A stretch of DNA of 64,000 nt from Rhodanobacter ginsengisoli (GTDB taxonomy: Bacteria > Pseudomonadota > Gammaproteobacteria > Xanthomonadales > Rhodanobacteraceae): the NCBI RefSeq assembly GCF_042657065.1, contig NZ_JBHSNF010000003.1:496001-560000 (forward strand), written 5' to 3'. Shown piece by piece: positions 41,667-51,100 of the stretch. How positions within the stretch are numbered: the stretch's first letter is position 1; each line of letters starts with the position of its first letter. Both the position numbers and the translations under genes were made by a program. Under the pieces are notes generated by a model. It saw only the letters and a program-made list of their open reading frames with translations, did not search any database and was not told the DNA's origin.

Positions 41667-42449
41667 ATGAGCGAGCACATGCCCGTCCGTCCGCCCCGAC
41701 ACCGGGGTATTTACCTGCTGCCGAACCTGTTCACCACGGGTGCGATGTTCGCGGGCTTCTACGCGATTATCGCCAGCATCGGTGGACATTACACCGATGC
41801 GGCGGTCGCGGTATTCATCGCCGCGGTGCTCGATGGCATGGACGGCCGGGTGGCGCGGATGACCGGCACCCAGACCGAGTTCGGCGTGCAGTATGACTCG
41901 CTGTCCGACCTGATCAGCTTCGGGCTGGCGCCGGCGCTGGTGATGTATACGTGGTCGCTGTCGGCCTTGCGCGATTTCGGGCCGTTGTGGGGCAAGCTGG
42001 GTTGGGCCTGCGCTTTCATCTACGCCGCCTGTGCCGCGCTGCGGCTGGCGCGCTTCAATACCCAGGTCGGCGTGGCCGACAAGCGCTATTTCCAGGGACT
42101 GGCCAGTCCGGCCGCGGCGGCGGTGTGCATGTCGTTCGTGTGGAGCGTGGACAAGTTCGGCCTGCCGGGCAGCGAATTCTGTTTTGTCACGCCGGCGATC
42201 ATGGTGATCACCGGCCTGCTGATGGTCAGCCGGTTTCGCTATTTCAGCTTCAAGTCGTTGCCCACCGACGAGCGCCAGCGCGTGCCGTTCGCCTGGATGG
42301 TCGGTGCCGTGCTGCTGCTGGCGCTGCTGATCCTGGACACCGCGCGGGTGCTGTTCGTCGGATTCACGCTCTATCTGCTCTCCGGGCCGGTATGGACGAT
42401 CTGGGGCCTGCTCACCCATCGGCGCCGGGTACGGCGCAACGCGGCATGA
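41667..42449 (+). CDS. pssA: CDP-diacylglycerol-serine O-phosphatidyltransferase
   Basis: A 260-residue membrane enzyme making phosphatidylserine from CDP-diacylglycerol and serine. The CDP-alcohol phosphatidyltransferase motif is complete: DGMDGRVARMTGTQTEFGVQYDSLSD at about residues 53-78 (D-G-x2-A-R-x8-G-x3-D-x3-D). Several helices follow, and the protein begins GIYLLPNLFTTGAMFAGFYAI. This is the short membrane-embedded (type II, Bacillus-like) form rather than the E. coli PssA. The stop overlaps the next gene's ATG (ATGA). Confidence 0.93.
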   Translation: MSEHMPVRPPRHRGIYLLPNLFTTGAMFAGFYAIIASIGGHYTDAAVAVFIAAVLDGMDGRVARMTGTQTEFGVQYDSLSDLISFGLAPALVMYTWSLSALRDFGPLWGKLGWACAFIYAACAALRLARFNTQVGVADKRYFQGLASPAAAAVCMSFVWSVDKFGLPGSEFCFVTPAIMVITGLLMVSRFRYFSFKSLPTDERQRVPFAWMVGAVLLLALLILDTARVLFVGFTLYLLSGPVWTIWGLLTHRRRVRRNAA

Positions 42450-42940
42450 ACGCGACCGTCTCCCCGGGTGTGAACGACAGCCATCGCGCCCGCGTGTTGC
42501 GGGCGCTGGGCGTGACGCCCTGGGTGCGGCGCGCGGCACCGGGCCTGCCCGCGGCCGCGGCCGCAGCGGTTCTGTCGTCGACGGCGCCGGGTGCGGACGT
42601 GGTTTGCGTGGTGGTGCTTCCACAGGGCTGCAGCACGCGGGAGCTCGATCTGCTCGGTCGTGCCCTCAATACCTGCGGCGCGATGCTGGCACGCGCGGCG
42701 CGCGTCACGGTCAGCGGCGGCGAGCTGGCGGCGGAGGTCCCCGCGGCGGCGGCCTATCTGGTATTCGGCGAGGCGCAGGCGCATGCGCTGGGGCGCGCCC
42801 TGCCAGCCGACGTGATGCAGCGTGCGCAGATCGTGCTGGCCGATGAACCGGCCCTGGTGCTCACCAGCTCCGGCGCCAAACGACGGCTGTGGAGCGCATT
42901 GCGCAACCTGCGCCGTGCGCTGGCCACCGTGGAGAGGTAG
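42446..42940 (+). CDS. holD: Probable DNA polymerase III psi subunit
   Basis: A 164-residue protein whose N-terminus, ARVLRALGVTPWVRRAAPGL, resembles the L-x-x-L-G-I-T-x-W-x-x-R-x-P segment of E. coli HolD. A late PALVLTSSGAKRRLWSALRNLRRAL matches the end of HolD (LxxxxxARAALWxxI). HolD (psi) links the clamp loader to chi (HolC) and SSB. The next gene is rimI, as in E. coli holD-rimI, which supports the assignment. HolD is very divergent across gammaproteobacteria, so this rests on short motifs and synteny. The middle is Ala/Gly-rich. Confidence 0.7.
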   Translation: MNATVSPGVNDSHRARVLRALGVTPWVRRAAPGLPAAAAAAVLSSTAPGADVVCVVVLPQGCSTRELDLLGRALNTCGAMLARAARVTVSGGELAAEVPAAAAYLVFGEAQAHALGRALPADVMQRAQIVLADEPALVLTSSGAKRRLWSALRNLRRALATVER

Positions 42941-42945
42941 CGGCC

Positions 42946-43425
42946 ATGGTCGCGGTCATCAAGCCGGTGGTCCAGGTGCGCGGCATGCGCATCGACGATC
43001 TGGACGTGGTCAGCGGGCTGGAAGTGCTTTCCTACGAGTTCCCGTGGTCGCCGGGCATCTTCAGCGACTGCGTGAAGGGCGGCCATCCGTGCTGGGTGCT
43101 GTGCGTGGATTCGGTGATCGCCGGCTATGGCATCCTCTCGATGGGAGCGGGCGAGGCGCATTTGCTGAACCTCTGCATCGCGCCGGATTATCGTGGCCGC
43201 GGACTGGGCCGCCATCTGCTCGGCCGGCTGCTGGATATCGCGCGCTGGAACGGTGCCGAGCGGGTATTCCTCGAAGTGCGGCCGTCGAATCCATCGGCGC
43301 AGGCGCTGTACGAGTCGGTGGGGTTCAAGGAGATCGGGCGGCGGCCACGCTATTACCCGGCGCGCGACGGGCGCGAGGACGCGATCGTGATGGCACTCGA
43401 GGCGGAAACGAGGGCCGAGAAGTGA
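42946..43425 (+). CDS. rimI: Ribosomal protein S18-alanine N-acetyltransferase
   Basis: A 159-residue GNAT enzyme. Motifs match RimI: YEFPWSPGIFSDCV near residue 30, HLLNLCIAPDYRGRGLGRHLLGRLLD (acetyl-CoA loop R-G-x-G-x-G), ERVFLEVRPSNPSAQALYESVGFKEIGRRPRYYPARDGREDAIVMAL with the catalytic Tyr/Glu region. It acetylates the N-terminal alanine of ribosomal S18. GGAGAGG precedes the ATG at 42946. Its TGA lies inside the left arm of an inverted repeat, and the gene is convergent with valS. Confidence 0.92.
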   Translation: MVAVIKPVVQVRGMRIDDLDVVSGLEVLSYEFPWSPGIFSDCVKGGHPCWVLCVDSVIAGYGILSMGAGEAHLLNLCIAPDYRGRGLGRHLLGRLLDIARWNGAERVFLEVRPSNPSAQALYESVGFKEIGRRPRYYPARDGREDAIVMALEAETRAEK

Positions 43426-43466
43426 GAAACGAGTGACGGCGGGCACGCTCGTACTCGTTTCTCACT
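43421..43466. repeat. GAGTGAGAAACGAGT-type inverted repeat (rimI/valS)
   Basis: AGTGAGAAACGAGT (43421-43434) and ACTCGTTTCTCACT (43453-43466) form a perfect 14-base inverted repeat with an 18-base spacer, including the rimI stop codon. Similar words recur at 55966-56234. It lies between convergent genes and could be a transcription terminator or a mobile REP-like element. Confidence 0.8.
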
Positions 43467-43481
43467 CCGGTTCCTCCACAC

Positions 43482-46313
43482 TCACTCCTGCAGTTTGCCT
43501 GCCTGTTCGCGCAGCGCGCCCAGCGTGGTGTTCCAGTCGCTGATGCGCTGGCGTTCCTGGCTGACGACTTCCGGCGGCGCGTTGGCGACGAAGCTGGCGT
43601 TGCCCAGCTTGCCCTCGCACTTCCTGATCTCGACTTCGATGCGGGCGATCTCCTTGGCCAGGCGGGCTTTTTCGGCGCCCAGGTCGATCAGCCCGGCGAG
43701 CGGGATCATCACGCGCAGCGAGCCGACCACCGCGGCGGCGGCGGCCGGCTCGTCGGCGCCGGCGTCGATCCAGCCCGGGGCCTCGACGCGGGCAAGGAAG
43801 CCGATCTGCGCGGCGAACTTGGCGGCGCGGGCGCGATCGTTGGCGTCGCCATCGGCGAGCAGCAGCGGAATCGTCTTGCCCGGCGGGATGTTCATCTCCG
43901 AACGGATCCGGCGAATGCCGCTCAGCACGTTCTTGAACCACTCGATCTCGGCCGTGGCCGCGTCATCGGCAACGATCTCCCCGGCGCGTGGCCACGGCCG
44001 CTGCATCAGGCTGGTTTCGCTCAGGCCGAGCTTCGGGCCCACCGACTGCCAGATTTCCTCGGTGATGAACGGGATCACCGGATGCATCGCGCGCAGCACG
44101 CTTTCCAGCACCACCAGCAGGGTGTGCCGGGTCGAGGCCGCCGCGACGGCATCGTCGCCGTTCAACGCCGGCTTGGACAGCTCCAGGAACCAGTCGCAGA
44201 ACTCGTTCCAGACGAACTCGTACAGCGCCTGCGCCAGGTGATCGAAGCGGTAGCTGGCGAAGTGCTGCTCGACTTCCACCAGCGTCTGCTTCAGGCGGGT
44301 GAGGATCCAGCGCTCGGCCTCGGTCGCCGGCGCGCCGGACGGCGCCGCGATCTCGCCTTCGGGCAGGTTCATCAGCACGAAGCGCGAGGCGTTCCACAGC
44401 TTGTTGCAGAACGCCTTGTAGCCCTCGGCGCGCTTGATGTCGAAGTTGATCGTGCGGCTGTAGCTGGCCAGCGCGGCGAAGGTGAAGCGCAGCGCGTCGG
44501 TGCCGATCGACGGGATGCCGTCCGGGTAATCCTTGCGGATGCGCTTCTCGACCTTGGCGCGCACCTGCGGCAGCAGCAGCGAGCGGGTGGATTTCTCCAC
44601 CAGCGGCTCCAGCTCGATGCCGTCGATCAGGTCCAGCGGATCGAGCGTGTTGCCCTTGGACTTGGACATCTTCTGGCCTTCCGCATCACGCACGATGGCG
44701 TTGATGTAGACCTCGCGGAACGGCACCTGGCCCACGAAATACCTGGTCGCCATGACCATCCGCGCGACCCAGAAGAAGATGATGTCGAAGCCGGTGACCA
44801 GCACCGCGCTGGGCAGGAAGATCTTGTCGTCCTGCCAGTTTGCCACGATCTCGCCGCGCTCGTTCTTCACCGGACCGTCGCCGGGCCAGCCCAGGGTGGA
44901 GAACGGCCACAGCGCGGAGGAGAACCAGGTGTCCAGCACGTCCTCGTCCTGGCGCAGCGCACCGACCGGCGGCGTGGCGGCGTGCGCGCGCGCATCGGCC
45001 TCGTCCTCGCCCACGAAGATGTTGCCCGCCTCGTCGTACCACGCCGGGATGCGATGGCCCCACCATAGCTGGCGACTGATGCACCAGTCCTGGATCTTGT
45101 CCAGCCACTGGGTATACGTCGTGGTCCAGTTCTCCGGCACGAACTTGATCTCGCCGGACGTCACCGCCTCGAGCGCCGGCTCGGTGATCGCCTTGCGGCC
45201 GCCCGGGCGGCCGTCCTTCTGTACGTCGGAGGTGAGGTCGACGAACCACTGGTCGGTCAGCATCGGCTCGATCACCGCGTCCGAGCGCTGGCTCACCGGC
45301 ACCTGCAGCTTGTGCGGCCTGGTCTCGACCAGCAGGCCGGCGGCCTCCAGGTCGGCCAGCACCTGCTTGCGCGCCTCGTAGCGGTCCAGCCCCCGGTACT
45401 TCGCCGGGCCGTTCTCGTTGACCTTGGCCTCCAGCGTGAAGATGGTGATCGGCGCCAGTCGATGGCGCTGGCCGATCGCGTAATCGTTGAAGTCGTGCGC
45501 GGGGGTGATCTTCACGCAGCCGGTGCCGAAGTCCTTGTCGACGTAGTCGTCGGCAATGACTGGAATGGTGCGGCCGGTCAGCGGCAGGTGCAGCGACTGG
45601 CCGATCAGGTGCGCGTAGCGCTCGTCCTCCGGATGCACCGCCACGGCGACGTCGCCGAGCATGGTCTCCGGGCGGGTGGTGGCCACCACAAGACTGTCTG
45701 CACCGTCGGTGGTCATGTAGCGGATCGACCACATGTGGCCGTCGCGCTCGACGCTGTTCACTTCCAGATCCGACACCGCGGTGCCCAGCACCGGGTCCCA
45801 GTTGACCAGCCGGTTGCCGCGATAGATCAGGCCGGCGCGGTACCACTCGATGAATACCTTGCGCACCGACGCTGACAGCCCCTCGTCCATGGTGAAGCGC
45901 TCGCGCGACCAGTCGGCGGCGGCACCGATCCGGCGCATCTGATTGGTGATGGTGGAGCCGGACTCCTCCTTCCATTTCCACACGCGCTCGATGAAGGCGT
46001 CGCGGCCCAGGTCGTGGCGGCTCTTCTCCTCGACCGCGAGCTGGTTCTCGACGATCTTCTGGGTGGCGATGCCGGCGTGGTCGGTGCCGACCTGCCACAG
46101 CGTGTTCATGCCCTGCATGCGCTTGTAGCGCACCAGCATGTCCATCACCGTCTGCTGGAACGCATGCCCCATGTGCAGCGTGCCGGTGACGTTCGGCGGC
46201 GGCAGCAGGATGCAATACGGCTCGCCCTTGCCCGACGGCTGGAACGCACCGCTGGCCTCCCAGCGCGCGTACCACTTCGACTCGATCTGGGCTGGCTCGA
46301 AACTCTTTTCCAT
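43482..46313 (-). CDS. valS: Valyl-tRNA synthetase
   Basis: A 943-residue class I synthetase: N-terminal MEKSFEPAQIESKWYARWEASGAF, HIGH-type motif in PPPNVTGTLHMGHAFQ, editing domain with GTGCVKITPAHDFNDYAIG, KMSKS in GQKMSKSKGNTLDPLDLI, anticodon-binding helical domain and a C-terminal coiled coil (GLIDLGAEKARLAKEIARIEVEIRKCEGKL). The full set of domains and length are normal. The ATG at 46313 gives the standard start; readings further upstream run into repetitive sequence. Confidence 0.95.
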   Translation of the reverse strand: MEKSFEPAQIESKWYARWEASGAFQPSGKGEPYCILLPPPNVTGTLHMGHAFQQTVMDMLVRYKRMQGMNTLWQVGTDHAGIATQKIVENQLAVEEKSRHDLGRDAFIERVWKWKEESGSTITNQMRRIGAAADWSRERFTMDEGLSASVRKVFIEWYRAGLIYRGNRLVNWDPVLGTAVSDLEVNSVERDGHMWSIRYMTTDGADSLVVATTRPETMLGDVAVAVHPEDERYAHLIGQSLHLPLTGRTIPVIADDYVDKDFGTGCVKITPAHDFNDYAIGQRHRLAPITIFTLEAKVNENGPAKYRGLDRYEARKQVLADLEAAGLLVETRPHKLQVPVSQRSDAVIEPMLTDQWFVDLTSDVQKDGRPGGRKAITEPALEAVTSGEIKFVPENWTTTYTQWLDKIQDWCISRQLWWGHRIPAWYDEAGNIFVGEDEADARAHAATPPVGALRQDEDVLDTWFSSALWPFSTLGWPGDGPVKNERGEIVANWQDDKIFLPSAVLVTGFDIIFFWVARMVMATRYFVGQVPFREVYINAIVRDAEGQKMSKSKGNTLDPLDLIDGIELEPLVEKSTRSLLLPQVRAKVEKRIRKDYPDGIPSIGTDALRFTFAALASYSRTINFDIKRAEGYKAFCNKLWNASRFVLMNLPEGEIAAPSGAPATEAERWILTRLKQTLVEVEQHFASYRFDHLAQALYEFVWNEFCDWFLELSKPALNGDDAVAAASTRHTLLVVLESVLRAMHPVIPFITEEIWQSVGPKLGLSETSLMQRPWPRAGEIVADDAATAEIEWFKNVLSGIRRIRSEMNIPPGKTIPLLLADGDANDRARAAKFAAQIGFLARVEAPGWIDAGADEPAAAAAVVGSLRVMIPLAGLIDLGAEKARLAKEIARIEVEIRKCEGKLGNASFVANAPPEVVSQERQRISDWNTTLGALREQAGKLQE

Positions 46314-46410
46314 CGGGATTGGGCTCGCTGGCGCGCGCGTCGCGCGCGCCTGGGTCATGGGAGTGAACGGGTGATTGTACGGGGCGGGCGCCGGGCTGCC
46401 AAAAACCCGC

Positions 46411-46516
46411 CTCTCCCCCCTCTCCACGATGGGGAGGCCGGGGCTGAGGGGAGCGGGGTGCCGCGGGACACCAAAGCTCCCTCTCCCCGTCGGGGAGAGG
46501 GTTGGGGTGAGGGGCG
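46411..46516. repeat. Two REP-like C-rich/G-rich direct repeats between valS and the GTPase gene
   Basis: Copy 2 is a clean hairpin, CCCTCTCCCC (46479-46488) and GGGGAGAGGG (46492-46501), followed by GGGGTGAGGGGCGGG. Copy 1 (about 46411-46458) is a degenerate version with CCTCTCC, GGGGAGG and GGGGCTGAGGGG. The tandem arrangement of stem plus GGGGTGAGGGG tail is a recurring intergenic repeat of high-GC proteobacteria. Nothing else of note occurs in this 270-base gap. Confidence 0.75.
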
Positions 46517-46582
46517 GGTGTTCGCGAGGTCGGTGGTATTTGGTCGGCGCGGCCGGTGCGACCAGTCGCAAACACAAACGAC

Positions 46583-48049
46583 TCACTCCATACCGTCGCG
46601 CTCGCGCACCGCCTCCATCGTCAACGACGCCAACTGCCGCAACCGCCCACTCCCCGCATCCGCGAGCAACTCCTTCAGCCGCGCCCCCGCATCATCCTGA
46701 TCCAGCGTATGCCGCTCGGCCAGCGAAGCGGCCAGCGCGCGGCCCATCGAATCGAAGATCAGCGCGTAGGCGAACGCGTGCAGCACGCCGCCGCCCAGCG
46801 TGCCCAGTCCGGGAAACGCCTTCAACGCGTTGCCGGCCACGGCGAGGACGATCGAGCTGCCGGTGCGCAGGGTGAGGCGGGCCTGCAGCACGAAATCCTC
46901 GATCTGCACGTCGCTGACCTTGACCCCGTAGAGTTCCGCCAGCGCGCGGACCAGGCCGGTCGCGAGCACGCCCTGGATCACCAGGTCGCTGCCCGGCGCG
47001 ACCGCGGCCAGCGCGCCGACGATGGCGCGGCGGGCGTACTTGCGCACGATGCGCTGGGCTTCCTCGGCGCGGGTCTGCGCTTCGAGCGTGCCGGTGCGTT
47101 GATGCAGGCCGGCGAGGACGGCGTGCTCGCGCAGGTTTTCCAGACCCTCGGCGCCCGGGGCGGTGAGCCTGGCCAGTGCCTGCAGCAGCGGCTCGATCGC
47201 CGGCTTGCGCTGGCGTTCGACCGATTCGGTGCTGCCGTCCGCGAGCAGGCGCTGGTAACGCTCGCTGCCGCCGGCGCTGATCGCCAGCACGGCGCTGGCG
47301 ATGCCGCGCGATTGCCGGCGCAGCTGGCCGAGCAGTTGATCGCGCTCGACCGCATTCCACTGGTCGGCCTTGTTGAGTACCAGCAGCAGCGGCTTGCCGA
47401 AGTCGGCGAGCCAGCGCAGTTCGTCGGCCTGGCCGCGAGTGAGGTCGCCGGCGCACAGATAGATCACCGCATGTGCGCGCAGCGCTTCCTCGCGCGCCAG
47501 CGTTTCGCGGGCTTCGCCGCCGCTCTCGCGGCTGCCGGGCACGTCCGCCAGCACCAGGTTGCGGCCATCGTGGAGCACGCCGTCGTAATGACCGACCTCG
47601 CGGGTGGTGCCGCCACGCACGTCGCTGGCGAGCTGGGCGTGCGGCGCCAATGCGCGGATCAGGCTGGACTTGCCGGTGGAGATTTCGCCGAACAGCGCGA
47701 CGTAGACGCGGGCGCTGAGTCGGCGCCGATCGAGCTCGCCCAGTTCCGCGGCGAGTGCACCGGTATCGGCGCCGTGCTCGCGCAACTGGCCGATGCGCTG
47801 CTCCAGGCTGCCGCGATCGGGTACCGGCATCGGCCGGCGCCTGCGGCGCGGCCGCAGCAGCCACCACATCACGCTGAGGCCCATCGCGGCGAAGATCAGC
47901 AGCAGTCCGCCGAGCGTCCACTGCAGCCACGGCGGCAGGGTCAGGAAGCGCTGCGTCAGCGCCAGTGCGCGTTCGGCCGCGGCGAACAGCAGCCACAGCA
48001 GGGCGGCCATGGCTAGCGCGGTGAACAGCAATCGCAGGCGTCGGGACAT
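46583..48049 (-). CDS. Membrane-anchored GTPase with C-terminal DUF697-type domain
   Basis: A 488-residue protein. It has two membrane helices at residues 6-65 and a GTPase domain (about 110-290) with P-loop GEISTGKSSL, the DVPGSRESGG switch region and NKADQW (G4 motif NKxD). The C-terminal YcjF/DUF697-like membrane region is KYARRAIVGALAAVAPGSDLVIQGVLATGLVRALAELYG and IVLAVAGNALKAFPGLGTLGG. Such proteins are poorly understood Era-like GTPases of the inner membrane. The start at 48049 has no strong ribosome site and a start at 48082 is possible, so the N-terminus is uncertain by about 11 residues. Confidence 0.82.
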   Translation of the reverse strand: MSRRLRLLFTALAMAALLWLLFAAAERALALTQRFLTLPPWLQWTLGGLLLIFAAMGLSVMWWLLRPRRRRRPMPVPDRGSLEQRIGQLREHGADTGALAAELGELDRRRLSARVYVALFGEISTGKSSLIRALAPHAQLASDVRGGTTREVGHYDGVLHDGRNLVLADVPGSRESGGEARETLAREEALRAHAVIYLCAGDLTRGQADELRWLADFGKPLLLVLNKADQWNAVERDQLLGQLRRQSRGIASAVLAISAGGSERYQRLLADGSTESVERQRKPAIEPLLQALARLTAPGAEGLENLREHAVLAGLHQRTGTLEAQTRAEEAQRIVRKYARRAIVGALAAVAPGSDLVIQGVLATGLVRALAELYGVKVSDVQIEDFVLQARLTLRTGSSIVLAVAGNALKAFPGLGTLGGGVLHAFAYALIFDSMGRALAASLAERHTLDQDDAGARLKELLADAGSGRLRQLASLTMEAVRERDGME

Positions 48050-48168
48050 GCGCGCATTGTAGTGTGCTGTTTCATCCGGCATGGAGGCACGTGGCCGGCA
48101 TGGTCCGTGCGTTCGCGGTATGACGCCGGTTTTGGCATGATGCCTGTCGGGGTCTCGGGGGGCTGTGC

Positions 48169-51100
48169 ATGCTGGCGTCGTTCGTGCTGAATGCTGTGCT
48201 GACGATCGCTTCATCGAAGGTCATGATGAGCGGCGTGGCGGCGTCGAAGGCATCGGTCGATGCGTCGAGCGTGGTGGCGACATCGCCGTTGACGCCCCAG
48301 TTCCGCCGTTTCGGCATCGCCGACGGACTCCCCGGCGGGCCGGTCTACACCGTGGCGCAGGACAACCACGGACTGATGTGGTTTGGTTCGGCCGGCGGCC
48401 TGATCCGCTATGACGGCATCGACTTCAAGGTCTTCCGGCACGTCGTGGACGACCCGCAGTCGTTGCCGTTCAATGCGATCTACACCCTGCTGGTCGATCG
48501 CGACAACCGGATATGGGTCGGCGGCATAGCCGGCGGGCTGGCGCGCTACGATCCGTCGACCGGCCATTTCCGGCATTGGGAGCACGACGACGGTCGTCCG
48601 GCCAGCCTTTCCGACAACGAGGTCTGGAATATCGCGCAGACCGCCGACGGCACGGTATGGGTCGCGACCCAGGCCGGCCTCGACCGGATGCGTCCGGACG
48701 GCAGCGGGTTCGATCATGTGCCGCTGCAGGTCGAGGGCACACCTGCCGCCGCGTTCGGCCCGGTCAGGGCGTTGCTGGCCGAGCCGGACGGACGGCTGTG
48801 GATCGGGGCGCAGAGCGGACTGTACCTGCGCCGGGCCAACGGTACCCAGCTGCGCGTGCCGGTGGATCCCGCGTATCACGGCGACCTGCACAAGATATGG
48901 GCGCTCGAAGGCGGCAGCGGCGAGGTCCGCGTCGCACTCGACGGCGGACTGCTGGTGATCGGAACCGACGGCGTGGCGCGGCCGCTGCCCAGGCCGTTGC
49001 TGGCGTCGGCGCGCATCCTCAGCAGCGCCCGCGATCGGCAGGGACGGCTTTGGATCGGGGAGGCCAGCGGGCTGGTGCTCGATGCGGGTGCGGGACGGCT
49101 GCAGCCGGTCCACAGTCACCCGCTGCTGCCGGGAGGGTTGCCCGGCAGCAAGATCTGGCACACCGCGATCGATCGCGAGGGTGGACTGTGGATCACCTTC
49201 GAGGAGTCCAGCATCGCCTACCTGCCACCGGGCTGGGACGGCTTCACGCGCTTCTCCCACATCCCGGATGATCCCGGCAGCCTGTCCAGCATCACGGGGG
49301 CGACGATCCGGCTCAGTCACGACGGCGGTCTGTGGGTGGGCGGCGATGACGGCTGGGTCGACAAGCTCGATGTGCGGACCGGTCACGTGCAGCATGTGAT
49401 CGCGGGCATCGGCGGACAGGTGGTCGAGCTGGCGGAAGATACCCGCGGTCGTCTGTGGATTGCCGTTCCGGGCGGACTGCGGCTGTTCGATCACGGCAAG
49501 CTCCGATCGATCGACATTGCCCGTGCGCACCTGAGTCGCCCGGTGTTGCTGACTGCCGCCGACGACGGCAAGGTGTACGTGGCGTCCTGGGGCGAAGGCA
49601 TCTTCGTGATCGATCCGGACACGCTGGCGATCACGCCCGTGCCGATCGAAGGCGCCAGCACCAATGACAACCTGCTGCTGCCGGCCCAGTTCGGTATGCG
49701 CGCCGGCAAGCTCTGGTATGCCAGCGCCGCGGGCCTGATGCGGCTGGACCCGCGCAGCGGCAAGCTCGTGTTCGTGCCCGGTATACCTCCGGCCGAAATC
49801 CGCGCGTTCGATTTCGATGCCGACGGGGTCTGGGTGGCCACCGCGCAATTGCTCGAACATTATCGCTATGCCGATGGCCGCGCCACGCGGGATGACGTTG
49901 TCGACATCGGCCACGCCCGGCTGGCTTCCGACCTGATGGCCATGCGCGTCGACAAGCAGGGTGGGCTGTGGCTGTTCGCCAATCCGGGTCTGTGGCGACT
50001 CGACAAGTCCACCCATCGGCTCACCTCGTTCGGCCCCGAGCAGGGGCTTTCCAATACCGAGTTCGGCGCCGGGATATCCGAGATGGCAGCGGACGGGACG
50101 ATCTTCGCTCCCGACAACGCCGGCGTGGTGGCGTTTCAGCCGAGTCATTTGCGGCAACCCGAGGAAGACCATCCGCTGCTGCCACCCTCACCGCTGACCC
50201 TGACAAACATCAGCATCCGACGGGGTGGCAACGAGCAGATCCTCGCGCCGGACGAACGGACCGTGCAGCTCGGCTGGCGCGATCGCGACCTCAGGGTGGA
50301 TGCGCGGCTCGCCTCGTACGTCAATCCGGCGACCAACCATTACCGCTATCGCCTGACCGGCTTCGACAGCGGCTGGGTGGATACCGGCAGTCGTGGCGAG
50401 CGCGAATTCGCCGGCCTCGGTGCGGGCAGCTATCGACTGGATGTGGAGGCGGCCGGCCCGAACGGGCAATGGTCGCACCTGCCGCGGCCCTTGCTGATCC
50501 AGGTGCAGGCGCCGCCGTGGACGCGCTGGTGGGCGTGGCTGGGGTATGTGCTGCTGACCTTGGCCCTCGTCGGCCTGGTCCTGCTGGCCTGGCGTCGGCG
50601 ACTGGCGCAACGCCATCGCATGCAGCTGGTCGAGCAGCAGCGGCAGATGGCCGAGGCGGCGAGTGCGGCGAAGACGCAGTTCCTGGCCACGCTGAGCCAC
50701 GAGATCCGCACCCCGATGACCGGGGTGATGGGGATGGCCGAGCTGCTGCTGAGCACGCCGCTGAATCCGCAGCAGCACGACTACACCCAGGCCATGCAGC
50801 GTTCCGGCGGGATGCTGCTGAAACTGCTCAACGACGCGCTGGACCTGGCCCGGATCGAGGCGGGCCGGCTGGAGCTGGAGCTGGCACCGTTCGATCCGCG
50901 GCAACTGCTCGAGGACGTGGCGCAACTGGAGCAGGGACTGGCGCATGCCAAGGGCATCCGCTTCGTGCTGGAGCAGGCCGACGACCTGCCGGCACGGCTG
51001 ATCGGCGACGCGGTACGGATCAAGCAGGTGCTGCTGAACCTGGCCAACAACGCGCTGAAGTTCACCGAGCACGGCCACGTGAGCCTACGCGCGCAGCGCA

